Shown: piece by piece, positions 54,840 to 62,749 of the stretch
How the letters are laid out: the number at the start of each line of letters is the position of its first letter
Numbering within the stretch: position 1 is the stretch's first letter
Origin: Paraburkholderia hospita
GTDB lineage: Bacteria; Pseudomonadota; Gammaproteobacteria; Burkholderiales; Burkholderiaceae
Length of the DNA stretch: 64,000 bases
Direction: 5' to 3'
Assembly (NCBI RefSeq): GCF_002902965.1
Contig: NZ_CP026107.1
Coordinates: forward strand, 1,674,001-1,738,000
Notes under the pieces: generated by a model
Databases searched by the model: none
Seen by the model: only the letters and a program-made list of their open reading frames with translations
What the model was told of the DNA's origin: nothing
Program-made: the position numbers and the translations under genes

Positions 54840-55853
54840 TCAAAATGCGCTGCGATACGCGTACAGACCCGGCAGGCCGCCCGTCATCAGGAACACGACC
54901 TTCGAGCCTGGCGCGAACGTTTTGCTTCTAATGTCGTGCAGCAGGCCCGCGAACGCTTTCCCGCTATACACAGGGTCCAGAAGCAGGCCTTCGACGCTCG
55001 CCAGAAGCCGCACGGCTTCACGCATCGCGTCGGTGGGAATGCCATAGCCTTCGCCGCGCTGCCCGCCCTCAACGATCACGCTCGCGTCGGGAAGCACCGC
55101 ATCGGGCCGCAGCAGCGCAAGCGTTTCCTTCGCCTTCAATCGCGTATTGGACAAGGTGTTCTCATGCGTCGCCAGCACGTTATGCGAGACGACACGCGTC
55201 GGGTCCTCGCCCATCGCCAGCAAGCCGGCGACGAGACCCGCCTGCGTGCCGCCGCTGCCGTTGGGCACGGCAATGCGGTCGAACGAAACACCCAGCGCGC
55301 GCGCCTGTTCGAGAATTTCCACCGCACACGCCGCATAACCAAGATTGCCGACGGCCGACGAGCCGCCCAGCGGCGCGAGATACACCTTGTGTCCGGCCTT
55401 GCGCAGTTCGTCCGCGCGATTCTGCGCGAACGCCATCGCATCGGCATTGCCGGGCAGATCATGAATGCGCGCGCCGAGCAGCGCGTCGAGCAGCACATTG
55501 CCGTTGTGGACGTAATCGTCGTCTTCGCGCGGCACCATGCGCGTCAACACGACCTCGCACGCAAGGCCCGCACGCGCCGCCGCTGCGGCCGTGAGCCGCG
55601 CGTGATTCGACTGGCGCGCACCCACCGTGATGACCGTGTCCGCGCCCTGCGCGAGCGCTTCGCCCAACAGGAACTCGAGCTTCCTGAGCTTGCTGCCGCC
55701 ACCGCCGAGGCCCGTGACGTCGTCGCGCTTGACGTAGATATCCACGTCGCCGAGCAGCTTGCTCAAGCGGCTGAGATGCTGGATCGGCGTGGACCCTTCG
55801 ATCAATGCGTAACGAGGAAAGGCGGTGAGATCGAGAGCGGGTGCGTTCGACAT
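54840..55853 (-). CDS. D-cysteine desulfhydrase / ACC deaminase-family PLP enzyme
   Basis: 337 residues. GGGGSKLRKLEFLLGEAL carries the PLP lysine, GARQSNHARLTAAAAARAG resembles D-cysteine desulfhydrase rather than ACC deaminase, and NGSGGTQAGLVAGL binds phosphate. D-cysteine desulfhydrase releases pyruvate, sulfide and ammonia. The start follows TGGAGA. It converges with the thioredoxin-like gene. Substrate assignment between D-cysteine and other beta-substituted amino acids is tentative. Confidence 0.82.
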   Translation of the reverse strand: MSNAPALDLTAFPRYALIEGSTPIQHLSRLSKLLGDVDIYVKRDDVTGLGGGGSKLRKLEFLLGEALAQGADTVITVGARQSNHARLTAAAAARAGLACEVVLTRMVPREDDDYVHNGNVLLDALLGARIHDLPGNADAMAFAQNRADELRKAGHKVYLAPLGGSSAVGNLGYAACAVEILEQARALGVSFDRIAVPNGSGGTQAGLVAGLLAMGEDPTRVVSHNVLATHENTLSNTRLKAKETLALLRPDAVLPDASVIVEGGQRGEGYGIPTDAMREAVRLLASVEGLLLDPVYSGKAFAGLLHDIRSKTFAPGSKVVFLMTGGLPGLYAYRSAF

Positions 55854-56094
55854 GCGGAAATCTCCAGGTGTTCGGCGTCGTTTGTCGCGCAAATGTTAAC
55901 GCATCGCCGCGTGCTTCGCATGCCGCGTTCAACGGCCATCAATCCCCGAAAATATTGAACATCAGGAAACAATCGATGAACACATTATTCGCGTTTGCAC
56001 GCGCCTTTGCGGGCTCATGGCCCGGTTTTCCGCTCTCGCTCTCCCAATCCAGCGAGATTCTTGAGTATCACGCCATTCCGTTTTTACATATATA

Positions 56095-56175
56095 TCGCAC
56101 GCGATTTACTCGCAACCGATTGACAAATTCCAAGACCTCAGTATCATCTCGCATGTGATTCCATCGTATGCGATT
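56095..56175 (+). promoter_or_regulatory. Three TCGyAyGyGATT boxes around the bufferin promoter
   Basis: Three 12-base near-copies occur in the same orientation: TCGCACGCGATT (56095-56106), TCGCATGTGATT (56149-56160) and TCGTATGCGATT (56164-56175). Copies two and three start 15 bases apart, just downstream of the proposed -10, and copy one lies upstream of the -35. The placement suggests an operator for a metal- or stress-responsive regulator of the operon. Confidence 0.55.
56120..56147 (+). promoter_or_regulatory. Sigma70-like promoter of the bufferin operon
   Basis: TTGACA (56120-56125) and TATCAT (56142-56147) are separated by 16 bases and lie about 70 bases before the first start codon. 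The -35 is a perfect consensus, unusual in this GC-rich window. Two of the three TCGyAyGyGATT boxes directly follow the -10, where a repressor could block transcription. Confidence 0.6.
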
Positions 56176-56218
56176 TAGTTATCCTGACCACCTGACTGTC
56201 ACACCACCGGAGATGAAT

Positions 56219-56497
56219 ATGAAAAGCACTCGCGCAGCACTCGCCGCCACGTTCGCCCTTTCGCTCACTGTCCTCGCCACCAGCGCGCATGCCGGTTCCG
56301 AGCAGGCCAAGCCTCAAGAAAAATGCTTCGGCGTGTCGCTCGCCGGCAAGAACGATTGCGCAGCCGGTCCCGGCACGAGCTGCGCAGCCACGTCGAAGGT
56401 CGACTATCAGGGCGACGCGTTCGTCATGGTCGACAAGGGCACCTGCACGACGATCAAGACGCCGAAGGGCTACGGCGCGCTGAAGGCGAAGTCATGA
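56219..56497 (+). CDS. bufA1: BufA1-family (DUF2282) bufferin precursor
   Basis: 92 residues: a signal peptide of about 25 residues ending TSAHAG, then a small mature region with four cysteines (36, 47, 55, 76) in the contexts [21 protein letters not shown] and DKGTCTTI. This matches the DUF2282 family, now known as BufA1 bufferins, periplasmic peptides that bind copper after MNIO enzymes modify their cysteines. The ATG six bases after GGAG is chosen. The stop overlaps the start of the DoxX gene. The maturase is encoded four genes downstream. Confidence 0.92.
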   Translation: MKSTRAALAATFALSLTVLATSAHAGSEQAKPQEKCFGVSLAGKNDCAAGPGTSCAATSKVDYQGDAFVMVDKGTCTTIKTPKGYGALKAKS

Positions 56498-57003
56498 TGC
56501 TGCACTCCCAAACCCGCGACGCGCGCGTTTCCCGCTCGTCCCTCGCGAAACAGGGCGGCGTGTCGGCACTCCGCGCAGCCGTCACCGAGCGCCTGTCGGG
56601 CGCGCTTTCGCCTTCGCTACTGCTGCTGGTGGCGCGCTTCGGTATCGCAGCAACCTTCTTTCTGTCGGGACGCACGAAAGTAACCGGCCTGCTGACGATC
56701 AAGCCGTCGACGTATGCCCTGTTCAGCTCGGAATACGCATTGCCGCTGATTCCGCCGGAGCTGGCCGCGCACCTCGCCACGTATGCGGAACACCTGTGCC
56801 CGATCCTGCTCGTGCTCGGCTTGTTCACGCGCTCCGCCGCGTTGGTGCTGCTGGGCATGACGGCCGTGATCGAGATCTTCGTCTATCCCGACGCATGGCC
56901 GACGCATCTGACGTGGGCAGGTCTGCTTCTTCCGCTGATCGCGCATGGCGCAGGCAAGTGGTCGATCGATCATCTGCTGGGCCGCTCGCGCACCGCGGAC
57001 TAA
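56494..57003 (+). CDS. DoxX family membrane protein of the bufferin operon
   Basis: 169 residues, beginning with a 35-residue cytoplasmic leader. Four membrane segments follow with DoxX features: [40 protein letters not shown], and a terminal [13 protein letters not shown]. Its ATG overlaps the BufA1 stop (ATGA). DoxX genes are frequent partners of bufferin clusters; a role in quinone- or thiol-linked redox support is plausible but unproven. A second DoxX in this window (6763-7170) is only distantly similar by eye. Confidence 0.87.
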   Translation: MMLHSQTRDARVSRSSLAKQGGVSALRAAVTERLSGALSPSLLLLVARFGIAATFFLSGRTKVTGLLTIKPSTYALFSSEYALPLIPPELAAHLATYAEHLCPILLVLGLFTRSAALVLLGMTAVIEIFVYPDAWPTHLTWAGLLLPLIAHGAGKWSIDHLLGRSRTAD

Positions 57004-57063
57004 CCGAACCCTCGTCACCCGATATCCACAACACGGCCCGCGTGGCCTCCATTCGAAAACACT

Positions 57064-57828
57064 ATGCGCATTCTTTCGACTTTGACCCTCGCCGCGGCAG
57101 CGCTCGCCGTTTCAGGCGCAGCATTCGCCGCAACGCCGGACGCGCCGGCTGGCGTGAAGAACATCGTGATCGTTCACGGTGCGTTCACCGACGGCTCCGG
57201 CTGGCGCGCGGTGCATGACATCCTGATCCATAAGGGCTACAACGTCCGCATCGTCCAGCAACCGATGACGACGCTCGCAGAAGACGTCGCCGCGACCAAC
57301 AACGCCGTCATCGGACAGACAGGCCCTGTCGTTCTCGTCGGCCATGGCTACGGCGGCTCAGTCATCACGGAAGCGGGCGCGCGTCCCAAGGTGAAGGCGC
57401 TGGTCTACGTCGCCGCGTTTCAGCCCGACGTCGGCGAAAGCGTGAATCAGCTCGCTGGATCGATGCCGAAGCTCACGGACGGCGTGCAGAAGACCATCGA
57501 CGGTCACTACTACTTCGACCCCGCCAAATACGGCACGGACTACGCCGGCGATCTCGTGTCGAACCGCACCGACTTCATGGCCGTTTCGCAAGTGCCCGCC
57601 ACCGTCGCCGACTTTGCCTCCGCGCCGTTCACGGTCGCATGGCACAACAAGCCGACCTACGGCATCGTCGCGACCGACGACCGCGTGATCAACCCCGACC
57701 TGCAACGCTGGATGTACAAGCGTGCGGGCTCGAAGGTCACGGAAGTGAAGGCAAGCCATGCCATCGAAATTTCGCAGCCTGAAGCCGTCGCGAAGGTCAT
57801 CGAAGAAGCCGCGCTGCACGCGAAATAA
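57064..57828 (+). CDS. Exported alpha/beta hydrolase-fold protein lacking the Ser nucleophile
   Basis: 254 residues with a signal peptide (about 22 residues, ending AAFAAT). The fold is an alpha/beta hydrolase of the small esterase type: NIVIVHGAFTDGSGWRAVHD, then VVLVGHGYGGSVITEAGA and ASHAIEISQPEAVAKVIEEA with the C-terminal His. The nucleophile position reads Gly95 (codon GGC) where this family normally has Ser, so it is probably not a classical esterase. It lies between DoxX and BufA2 in the bufferin operon. It may bind a ligand, act on the peptide, or be degenerate. Confidence 0.85.
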   Translation: MRILSTLTLAAAALAVSGAAFAATPDAPAGVKNIVIVHGAFTDGSGWRAVHDILIHKGYNVRIVQQPMTTLAEDVAATNNAVIGQTGPVVLVGHGYGGSVITEAGARPKVKALVYVAAFQPDVGESVNQLAGSMPKLTDGVQKTIDGHYYFDPAKYGTDYAGDLVSNRTDFMAVSQVPATVADFASAPFTVAWHNKPTYGIVATDDRVINPDLQRWMYKRAGSKVTEVKASHAIEISQPEAVAKVIEEAALHAK

Positions 57829-57880
57829 ACGCAAAGCCATTTTCCCAATCGCATTTCACTCAACCCACCATGGAGCAACC

Positions 57881-58150
57881 ATGAACAGCACCGTCAAATC
57901 CCGCGTCAGCTTCGCTGCAGCCGCAGCCCTCCTCGCCATCGCATCGGCAACCGTCGCGACCTCCGCGAGCGCCGCCACGGGCGAGCAACCCGGCCGCTGC
58001 TACGGCGTCAACGCATGCAAGGGCCAGGCGCTGTGCGCGACGGCTCACAACGACTGCAAGGGCCTCAACAGCTGCAAGGGCAAAGGCGTAGTCGTGAAGA
58101 CGCCGAGCGAATGTCTGTCGCTGGGCGGCACGCTGACCGAGCCGAAGTAA
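57881..58150 (+). CDS. bufA2: BufA2-family bufferin precursor
   Basis: 89 residues: signal peptide of about 32 residues ending ASAAT, then six cysteines (40, 46, 52, 59, 65, 78) in a repeating RCYGVNACKG / LCATAHNDCKG / NSCKGKG pattern and a final SECLSLGG. This is the second bufferin precursor type. Like BufA1 it should be exported and bind copper after maturation. The ATG follows TGGAGC. It directly precedes the bufB-like gene, so the shared maturase probably modifies both peptides. Confidence 0.9.
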   Translation: MNSTVKSRVSFAAAAALLAIASATVATSASAATGEQPGRCYGVNACKGQALCATAHNDCKGLNSCKGKGVVVKTPSECLSLGGTLTEPK

Positions 58151-58225
58151 GTCACGCTAGCGCTGGCCCGGCTATGCGTCGCCGGGCCAGTCCATTCACC
58201 GATACTCCGCAGCCGGGTACGCCTC

Positions 58226-59098
58226 ATGCTCTCTCCCAATCCCCGCTTTGCAGGCTATGGCCTTGGCCTGCGCAAGGAACACTATCGCGACTTCCTGGAA
58301 ACGAATGTTCCCGTCGATTTCGTCGAAGTCATTTCCGAGAACTTCATGGTCGAAGGCGGCCAGCCGCGCGACATCCTGCGGCGCGTGCGTGAGAAGCATC
58401 CCGTCGTGCTGCATGGCGTGTCGATGTCGATCGGCTCGGCGGATGGCATCGACCGTGACTATCTGCGCCGCCTGAAGTCGCTCGTCGACGAGATCGAACC
58501 GCTTTTCGTGTCCGATCATCTGAGCTGGTCGCGTATCGGCCGCTTCAATTCACACGACTTGTTGCCCGTCCCTTATACCGATGAAGCGCTCGATACCGTC
58601 TGCGCGAATATCGACATCGCGCAGAATGCACTCGGGCGCCAGATGCTGTTCGAGAATCCGTCCAGTTATCTCGCGTTCGACGGCGCCACGATGACCGAGT
58701 GGGAATTCATTTCCACGATGTCGAAGCGCACCGGCTGCGGCCTGCTGCTCGACGTGAACAATATCTTCGTGAGCGCAACGAACCACGGTTTCGATGCGCT
58801 CGCCTATCTCGACGGACTGCCCGTCGATCGCGTGCATCAGATCCATCTCGCAGGACACTCGCAAGGCCGCGATCTGCTGATCGACACGCACGATAGCCCC
58901 GTGTGCGATGAAGTCTGGGCACTCTATGAGAACGCGATGGCGCGGCTCGGTCCCGTCGCGACGATGATCGAGCGCGATGGCAACGTGCCGCCGCTGAACG
59001 AACTGCTGAGGGAACTGTGGATCGCGCGCAAGCTCGGCGCTCATGCGCAACAGGACGCACAGGTCACACGCGACACGCGCATTGCGGAGGCCGCATGA
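58226..59098 (+). CDS. bufB: MNIO-family bufferin maturase BufB (DUF692)
   Basis: 290 residues of the multinuclear non-heme iron oxidative enzyme family. Likely iron ligands by analogy with MbnB are visible: His63 (VVLHG), His98 (VSDHLSW), Glu143 (FENPSS), Asp176 and Asn178 or Asn179 (LLDVNNI), His207 and His211 (IHLAGH), Asp220 and His222 (IDTHD), Glu249 (IERDG). Such enzymes oxidise cysteines, for example to thiooxazole in bufferins. Its stop overlaps the start of bufC as ATGA. Confidence 0.92.
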   Translation: MLSPNPRFAGYGLGLRKEHYRDFLETNVPVDFVEVISENFMVEGGQPRDILRRVREKHPVVLHGVSMSIGSADGIDRDYLRRLKSLVDEIEPLFVSDHLSWSRIGRFNSHDLLPVPYTDEALDTVCANIDIAQNALGRQMLFENPSSYLAFDGATMTEWEFISTMSKRTGCGLLLDVNNIFVSATNHGFDALAYLDGLPVDRVHQIHLAGHSQGRDLLIDTHDSPVCDEVWALYENAMARLGPVATMIERDGNVPPLNELLRELWIARKLGAHAQQDAQVTRDTRIAEAA

Positions 59099-59847
59099 CA
59101 CTCGCTGCGTGGCAACAGGACTTCCGCTCGTGGCTTACGGATGCATCGGAAGAAGCCGCCCGCCGCGTCGGCGGCGATGCATCACGCGGCCTGTCCGTCT
59201 ATCAGAACAACTATCGCGGGCAATTGATCGAATGCCTCGAGCATTCGTTTCCACAGGTACGGACGTTGCTTGGCGAGGATGCGTTTCTGCATGCCGTCGT
59301 GACCCACATCAACCACCATCCGCCGCACGCGTGGACACTTGACGCGTACGCATACGGTTTCGGCGACACGCTGAGCGTGCTGTTCCCGCACAACCCCGAC
59401 GTGCACGAGCTCGCGTGGATCGAGAATGCGCTGGCCGAAGCCTTCGTTGCGCATGACGCGCAGCCGCTGCCGCTCGACGCCCTCGCTTCCGTCGACTGGG
59501 ACGCGGCACGGCTGCGCTTTGCGCCGTCGCTCAGGCATCGCCCCGCCACGACGAATGCCGACAGCATCTGGTCCGCCCTATCCGCCAACGCCGAGCCGCC
59601 CGAAAGCGAAATGCTCGACGAACCGGGCGGCCTGATCGTCTGGCGGCGGCAGTTCGTGTCGTGCCTCAAGCGCGTCGATGCCGCCGAGTACGAAGCGCTC
59701 CTTCATCTGCAGGAAAATGAAAGCTTTGCAACACTATGCGATCTGCTCGTCGAGCGTCTGGGTGACGCGGATGGCGTGGCGAAAGCGGGTGCGCTGCTGG
59801 CGGGATGGCTGGGCAGCGAACTCATCGTGGGTGTGGAGAGCGTTTGA
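59095..59847 (+). CDS. bufC: BufC-type partner protein (DUF2063)
   Basis: 250 residues. The N-terminal DUF2063 domain is recognisable: WQQDFRSWLTDASEEAARRV, LSVYQNNYRGQLIECLEHSF and PQVRTLLGEDAFLHAVVTHI. The C-terminal half (about 130-250) is helical and probably contacts precursor peptides. Partners of this type present the precursor to the MNIO enzyme. The ATG overlaps the bufB stop, so the two are made together. No signal peptide, so modification occurs in the cytoplasm before export. Confidence 0.9.
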   Translation: MTLAAWQQDFRSWLTDASEEAARRVGGDASRGLSVYQNNYRGQLIECLEHSFPQVRTLLGEDAFLHAVVTHINHHPPHAWTLDAYAYGFGDTLSVLFPHNPDVHELAWIENALAEAFVAHDAQPLPLDALASVDWDAARLRFAPSLRHRPATTNADSIWSALSANAEPPESEMLDEPGGLIVWRRQFVSCLKRVDAAEYEALLHLQENESFATLCDLLVERLGDADGVAKAGALLAGWLGSELIVGVESV

Positions 59848-59896
59848 CAGTCGCTAGCTCTCCGCCCATTCCTCAACTACGATCGAGGGGAGCAAG

Positions 59897-60133
59897 ATGC
59901 CGATTGTCACAATTCAGGTTACGCGAGAAGGGACGAAACCCGGCGCGGATTGCGTGACGGCCGAAGAAAAGGCGCGACTCATCAAGGGCGTGAGCCAGGT
60001 GTTGCTCGACGTGCTGAACAAGCCGCTCGAATCCACCTTCGTTGTGATCGAGGAAGTGCCGACGGATAATTGGGGCTGGGGCGGTCTGCCTGCCCTCGAG
60101 TATCGAAAGCTCAAAGCAGCGAAATCAGCCTGA
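59897..60133 (+). CDS. 4-oxalocrotonate tautomerase-family protein of the bufferin operon
   Basis: 78 residues starting [12 protein letters not shown], so mature Pro1 is present. A typical helix ([20 protein letters not shown]) and the strand [18 protein letters not shown] follow. It is a promiscuous tautomerase-type subunit. It begins 49 bases after bufC with GGGGAG upstream and is followed by the ohr gene. Why a tautomerase belongs to a copper-peptide operon is unknown; it may be part of a wider stress response. Confidence 0.85.
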   Translation: MPIVTIQVTREGTKPGADCVTAEEKARLIKGVSQVLLDVLNKPLESTFVVIEEVPTDNWGWGGLPALEYRKLKAAKSA

Positions 60134-60180
60134 CCTGCAGTCTTCCAACAACGCGTAGCTCTTCAACGAAGGAGTTTGCC

Positions 60181-60606
60181 ATGTCGCTCGAAAAGGCGCT
60201 TTACACTGCTCACGCAACCGCAACGGGAGGCCGCGACGGCCGCGCGACGGTGCCCGAAGCCAACCTTGAATTCAAGCTCACCACGCCAAAGGAACTGGGA
60301 GGAAAAGGCGGTGACGGCGCGAACCCGGAGCAGCTGTTCGCCGCCGGTTACAGCGCCTGCTTTATCGGTGCGATGAAATTCGTTGCCGCACGCGATAAGA
60401 TCGCGATCCCCGCAGATGCGTCGATCGACAGCAGCGTCGGGATCGGGCCGATTCCAAATGGGTTCGGCATCGAAGTCGAGATGAAAATATCATTGCCGGG
60501 TATGGAGCGCGATGCCGCGCAAGATCTGGTCAACAAGGCTCACATCGTGTGCCCATATTCGAATGCGACGCGCAATAACATCGACGTGAAGCTCACGCTC
60601 GTCTGA
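60181..60606 (+). CDS. ohr: Organic hydroperoxide resistance protein Ohr
   Basis: 141 residues of the Ohr/OsmC family: [20 protein letters not shown], then [20 protein letters not shown] with the peroxidatic Cys60, and [20 protein letters not shown] with the resolving cysteine. Ohr reduces lipid and organic hydroperoxides using lipoyl-type thiols. The start follows AAGGAGT. It is the last gene before a hairpin, so peroxide detoxification seems to be co-expressed with copper sequestration. Confidence 0.9.
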   Translation: MSLEKALYTAHATATGGRDGRATVPEANLEFKLTTPKELGGKGGDGANPEQLFAAGYSACFIGAMKFVAARDKIAIPADASIDSSVGIGPIPNGFGIEVEMKISLPGMERDAAQDLVNKAHIVCPYSNATRNNIDVKLTLV

Positions 60607-60626
60607 CGCATCGATTCGTGCCTCAA

Positions 60627-60661
60627 ATTGCTGGCCGCCGTTTAATCGCGCGGCCAGCAAT
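60627..60661 (+). terminator. Hairpin at the end of the bufferin operon
   Basis: ATTGCTGGCCGC (60627-60638) pairs perfectly with GCGGCCAGCAAT (60650-60661) over an 11-base loop, starting 20 bases after the ohr stop. No T-tract follows, but stem strength and position fit the 3' boundary of the operon. Confidence 0.6.
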
Positions 60662-60700
60662 ACGTTATTGCGAATTTCAACGGCACTTCGCAATACGCAT

Positions 60701-60898
60701 TCAGTCCAGCGACTCCGTCACCACGGACGGGCTATGCGAGTCCATCCAGTCGTATGAATCGCTGAAATGCGCCCATGCCCAGTTGCGCGGGACAGCAGCA
60801 GCTTGTGCGTTCTCGCTCGATACTGCTTCGATGCGCGTCCGTACGCCTGCGCCGCTATGGTCGTCGATATTCCGGAAGTTCAAAGATTCGCGCTTCAT
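60701..60898 (-). CDS. Small 65-residue hypothetical protein
   Basis: Starts MKRESLNFRNIDDHSGAGVR from an ATG after GAGG, and contains aromatic-rich WAWAHFSDSYDWMDS before the stop. There is no signal peptide or membrane helix. The rest of the 524-base gap (60607-61130) holds only the two hairpins described separately. It lies upstream of no clear partner. Composition is better than the surrounding shadows, but the family is unknown. Confidence 0.42.
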   Translation of the reverse strand: MKRESLNFRNIDDHSGAGVRTRIEAVSSENAQAAAVPRNWAWAHFSDSYDWMDSHSPSVVTESLD

Positions 60899-61087
60899 TG
60901 CCTGATCCTCAGTAGAGCCTGTGGCGACGTCGAATTTGAAACGTCGGCCTATGAACGTAGGGTAAACCTCCTGACGGAATCATCAACCGGGCTGCGCAGA
61001 ATTCACAGTTTTCAAATCGGGAACAATGCGTGCTATCGCGTCGATTGACTGCATCGTCAAACATCAGATCAAAGCGCACAAACAAAA

Positions 61088-61110
61088 ACAGCCCTTCTAA
61101 AAAGGGCTGT
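61088..61110 (-). terminator. Rho-independent terminator of mmsA
   Basis: ACAGCCCTT (61088-61096) pairs with AAGGGCTGT (61102-61110) over a 5-base loop. On the minus strand the stem is followed by TTTTTGTTTGT. It lies 20 bases after the mmsA stop. Confidence 0.85.
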
Positions 61111-61130
61111 CTGGCTTGGGTTAAAGCGTG

Positions 61131-62642
61131 TTACTTCGCGGTCGGCATCGCGAATTCGGCGCCCTTCTCGATGCTCTCCGACCAGCGCTGCATGATCGAC
61201 TTCTGCTTCGTATAGAAGCGCACGCCTTCTTCGCCGTATGCATGCGTGTCGCCGAACAGGCTGCGCTTCCAGCCGCCGAAGCCATGCCACGCCATCGGCA
61301 CCGGAATCGGCACATTGATGCCGACCATGCCGACTTCGATACGGCGGCCGAATTCGCGCGCAACATGACCATCGCTCGTGAAGCACGCCACGCCGTTACC
61401 GAATTCGTGCGCATTGATCAGCTCGACGGCTTCCGTGAAGTCCTTCACGCGCACGCAAGCAAGCACCGGCCCGAAAATCTCTTCCTTGTAGATGCGCATT
61501 TCCGGCGTCACGTTGTCGAACAGCGTACCGCCCGTGAAGAAGCCGTCTTCATGACCCGCCACCTTCAGACCGCGGCCATCGACGACGAGCGTCGCGCCTT
61601 CCTTCACGCCCTCGGCGATATACCCTTCGATCCGCTCCAAGGCCTGCCGCGTGACGATCGGACCCATTTCCGCGTCCGGCTCCATGCCGTTCTTCACGAT
61701 CAGGCTGCGGGCCCGTTCGGCGAGTCGCTCCACGATCTTGTCAGCCACGTCGCCGACCAGCAGCGCAACCGAGATCGCCATGCAACGCTCGCCTGCCGAA
61801 CCGTAGCCGGCACCGACCAGCGCATCGACAGCCTTGTCGAGATCGGCGTCGGGCATCACCACCATATGGTTCTTCGCGCCGCCCAGTGCCTGCACGCGCT
61901 TGCCGTGCTTCGCGCCCGTTTCGTAGATGTAGTTCGCAATCGGCGTCGAGCCGACGAAGCTCACGGCCTTCACGTCCCGATGCGTGAGCAATGCATCCAC
62001 GACAACCTTGTCGCCCTGCACGACATTGAACACGCCGTCGGGCAAACCTGCCTCTTTCAACAATCCGGCCATGAACAGCGCCGCCGACGGGTCACGCTCG
62101 CTCGGCTTGAGAATGAACGTATTGCCGGCCGCGATCGCGACGGGGAACATCCAGCACGGCACCATGCACGGGAAGTTGAACGGCGTGATGCCCGTGACGA
62201 CACCCAGCGGCTGACGCATTGTCCAGTTGTCGATGCCCGTCGAAACCTGTTCCGTGTAGTCGCCCTTGAGCAGTTGCGGAATGCCACACGCAAATTCGAT
62301 CACGTCGATGCCGCGCGCAACTTCGCCTTGGGCATCGGAAAATACCTTGCCGTGCTCTGCCGTGATGATGGCCGCGAGTTCGTCGTGGTGACGGTTCATC
62401 AGTTCAAGAAAACGCAGCATGACGCGTGCGCGCTTGATGGGCGGCGTGTCGGCCCACTTCGGAAACGCAGCCTTCGCGCTCGCGACGGCTGCGTCGACAT
62501 CGGCGGCCTCGCCGAGCAGCAGCTTGCGGGCCCGGGCACCCGTGGCCGGATTGAAGACGGCCTGGCTACGGATTCCCGTTCCGCTGACGCGCTCCCCGTG
62601 AATGAAATGTCCCACGTCTGCGCTGTCGGTAAAGGCTTGCAT
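61131..62642 (-). CDS. mmsA: CoA-acylating methylmalonate-semialdehyde dehydrogenase
   Basis: 503 residues, the usual MmsA length. It shows the NAD-binding and catalytic signatures of the aldehyde dehydrogenase fold: [50 protein letters not shown], and [16 protein letters not shown] with the catalytic Cys, which in MmsA gives a CoA ester. It converts methylmalonate semialdehyde to propionyl-CoA in valine, myo-inositol and beta-alanine catabolism. The start follows AAGGAG. It is divergent from a LysR gene with a palindromic operator between them, and has its own terminator. Confidence 0.94.
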   Translation of the reverse strand: MQAFTDSADVGHFIHGERVSGTGIRSQAVFNPATGARARKLLLGEAADVDAAVASAKAAFPKWADTPPIKRARVMLRFLELMNRHHDELAAIITAEHGKVFSDAQGEVARGIDVIEFACGIPQLLKGDYTEQVSTGIDNWTMRQPLGVVTGITPFNFPCMVPCWMFPVAIAAGNTFILKPSERDPSAALFMAGLLKEAGLPDGVFNVVQGDKVVVDALLTHRDVKAVSFVGSTPIANYIYETGAKHGKRVQALGGAKNHMVVMPDADLDKAVDALVGAGYGSAGERCMAISVALLVGDVADKIVERLAERARSLIVKNGMEPDAEMGPIVTRQALERIEGYIAEGVKEGATLVVDGRGLKVAGHEDGFFTGGTLFDNVTPEMRIYKEEIFGPVLACVRVKDFTEAVELINAHEFGNGVACFTSDGHVAREFGRRIEVGMVGINVPIPVPMAWHGFGGWKRSLFGDTHAYGEEGVRFYTKQKSIMQRWSESIEKGAEFAMPTAK

Positions 62643-62706
62643 GTCTCGGCTCCTTCGTGATTGGCTTGAGAAGCAGTGTAGGAAGGTGCGGACGCGCTGG
62701 AAAGAG

Positions 62707-62730
62707 GCTAACATTGAAATCAATGTTAGC
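62707..62730. promoter_or_regulatory. Palindromic operator between mmsA and its LysR gene
   Basis: GCTAACATTGA (62707-62717) and TCAATGTTAGC (62720-62730) form a perfect 11-base inverted repeat separated by AA. It contains a T-N11-A-like core and lies 65 bases before the mmsA start and 20 before the LysR start. This is the expected place for a LysR-type regulator that controls both divergent genes. The adjacent in-frame ATG at 62723 would fall inside the palindrome, which favours the later LysR start at 62750. Confidence 0.78.
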
Positions 62731-62749
62731 CACCGTGAACAATGAGTGT

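Larger units (their letters stand above)
55854..56218. other. 365-base divergent control region upstream of the bufferin operon
   Basis: No gene is seen here. It contains an unusually AT-rich stretch (about 56080-56110), three related TCGyAyGyGATT boxes and a sigma70-like promoter, all described separately. It also serves as upstream DNA of the divergent PLP-enzyme gene. Confidence 0.6.
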
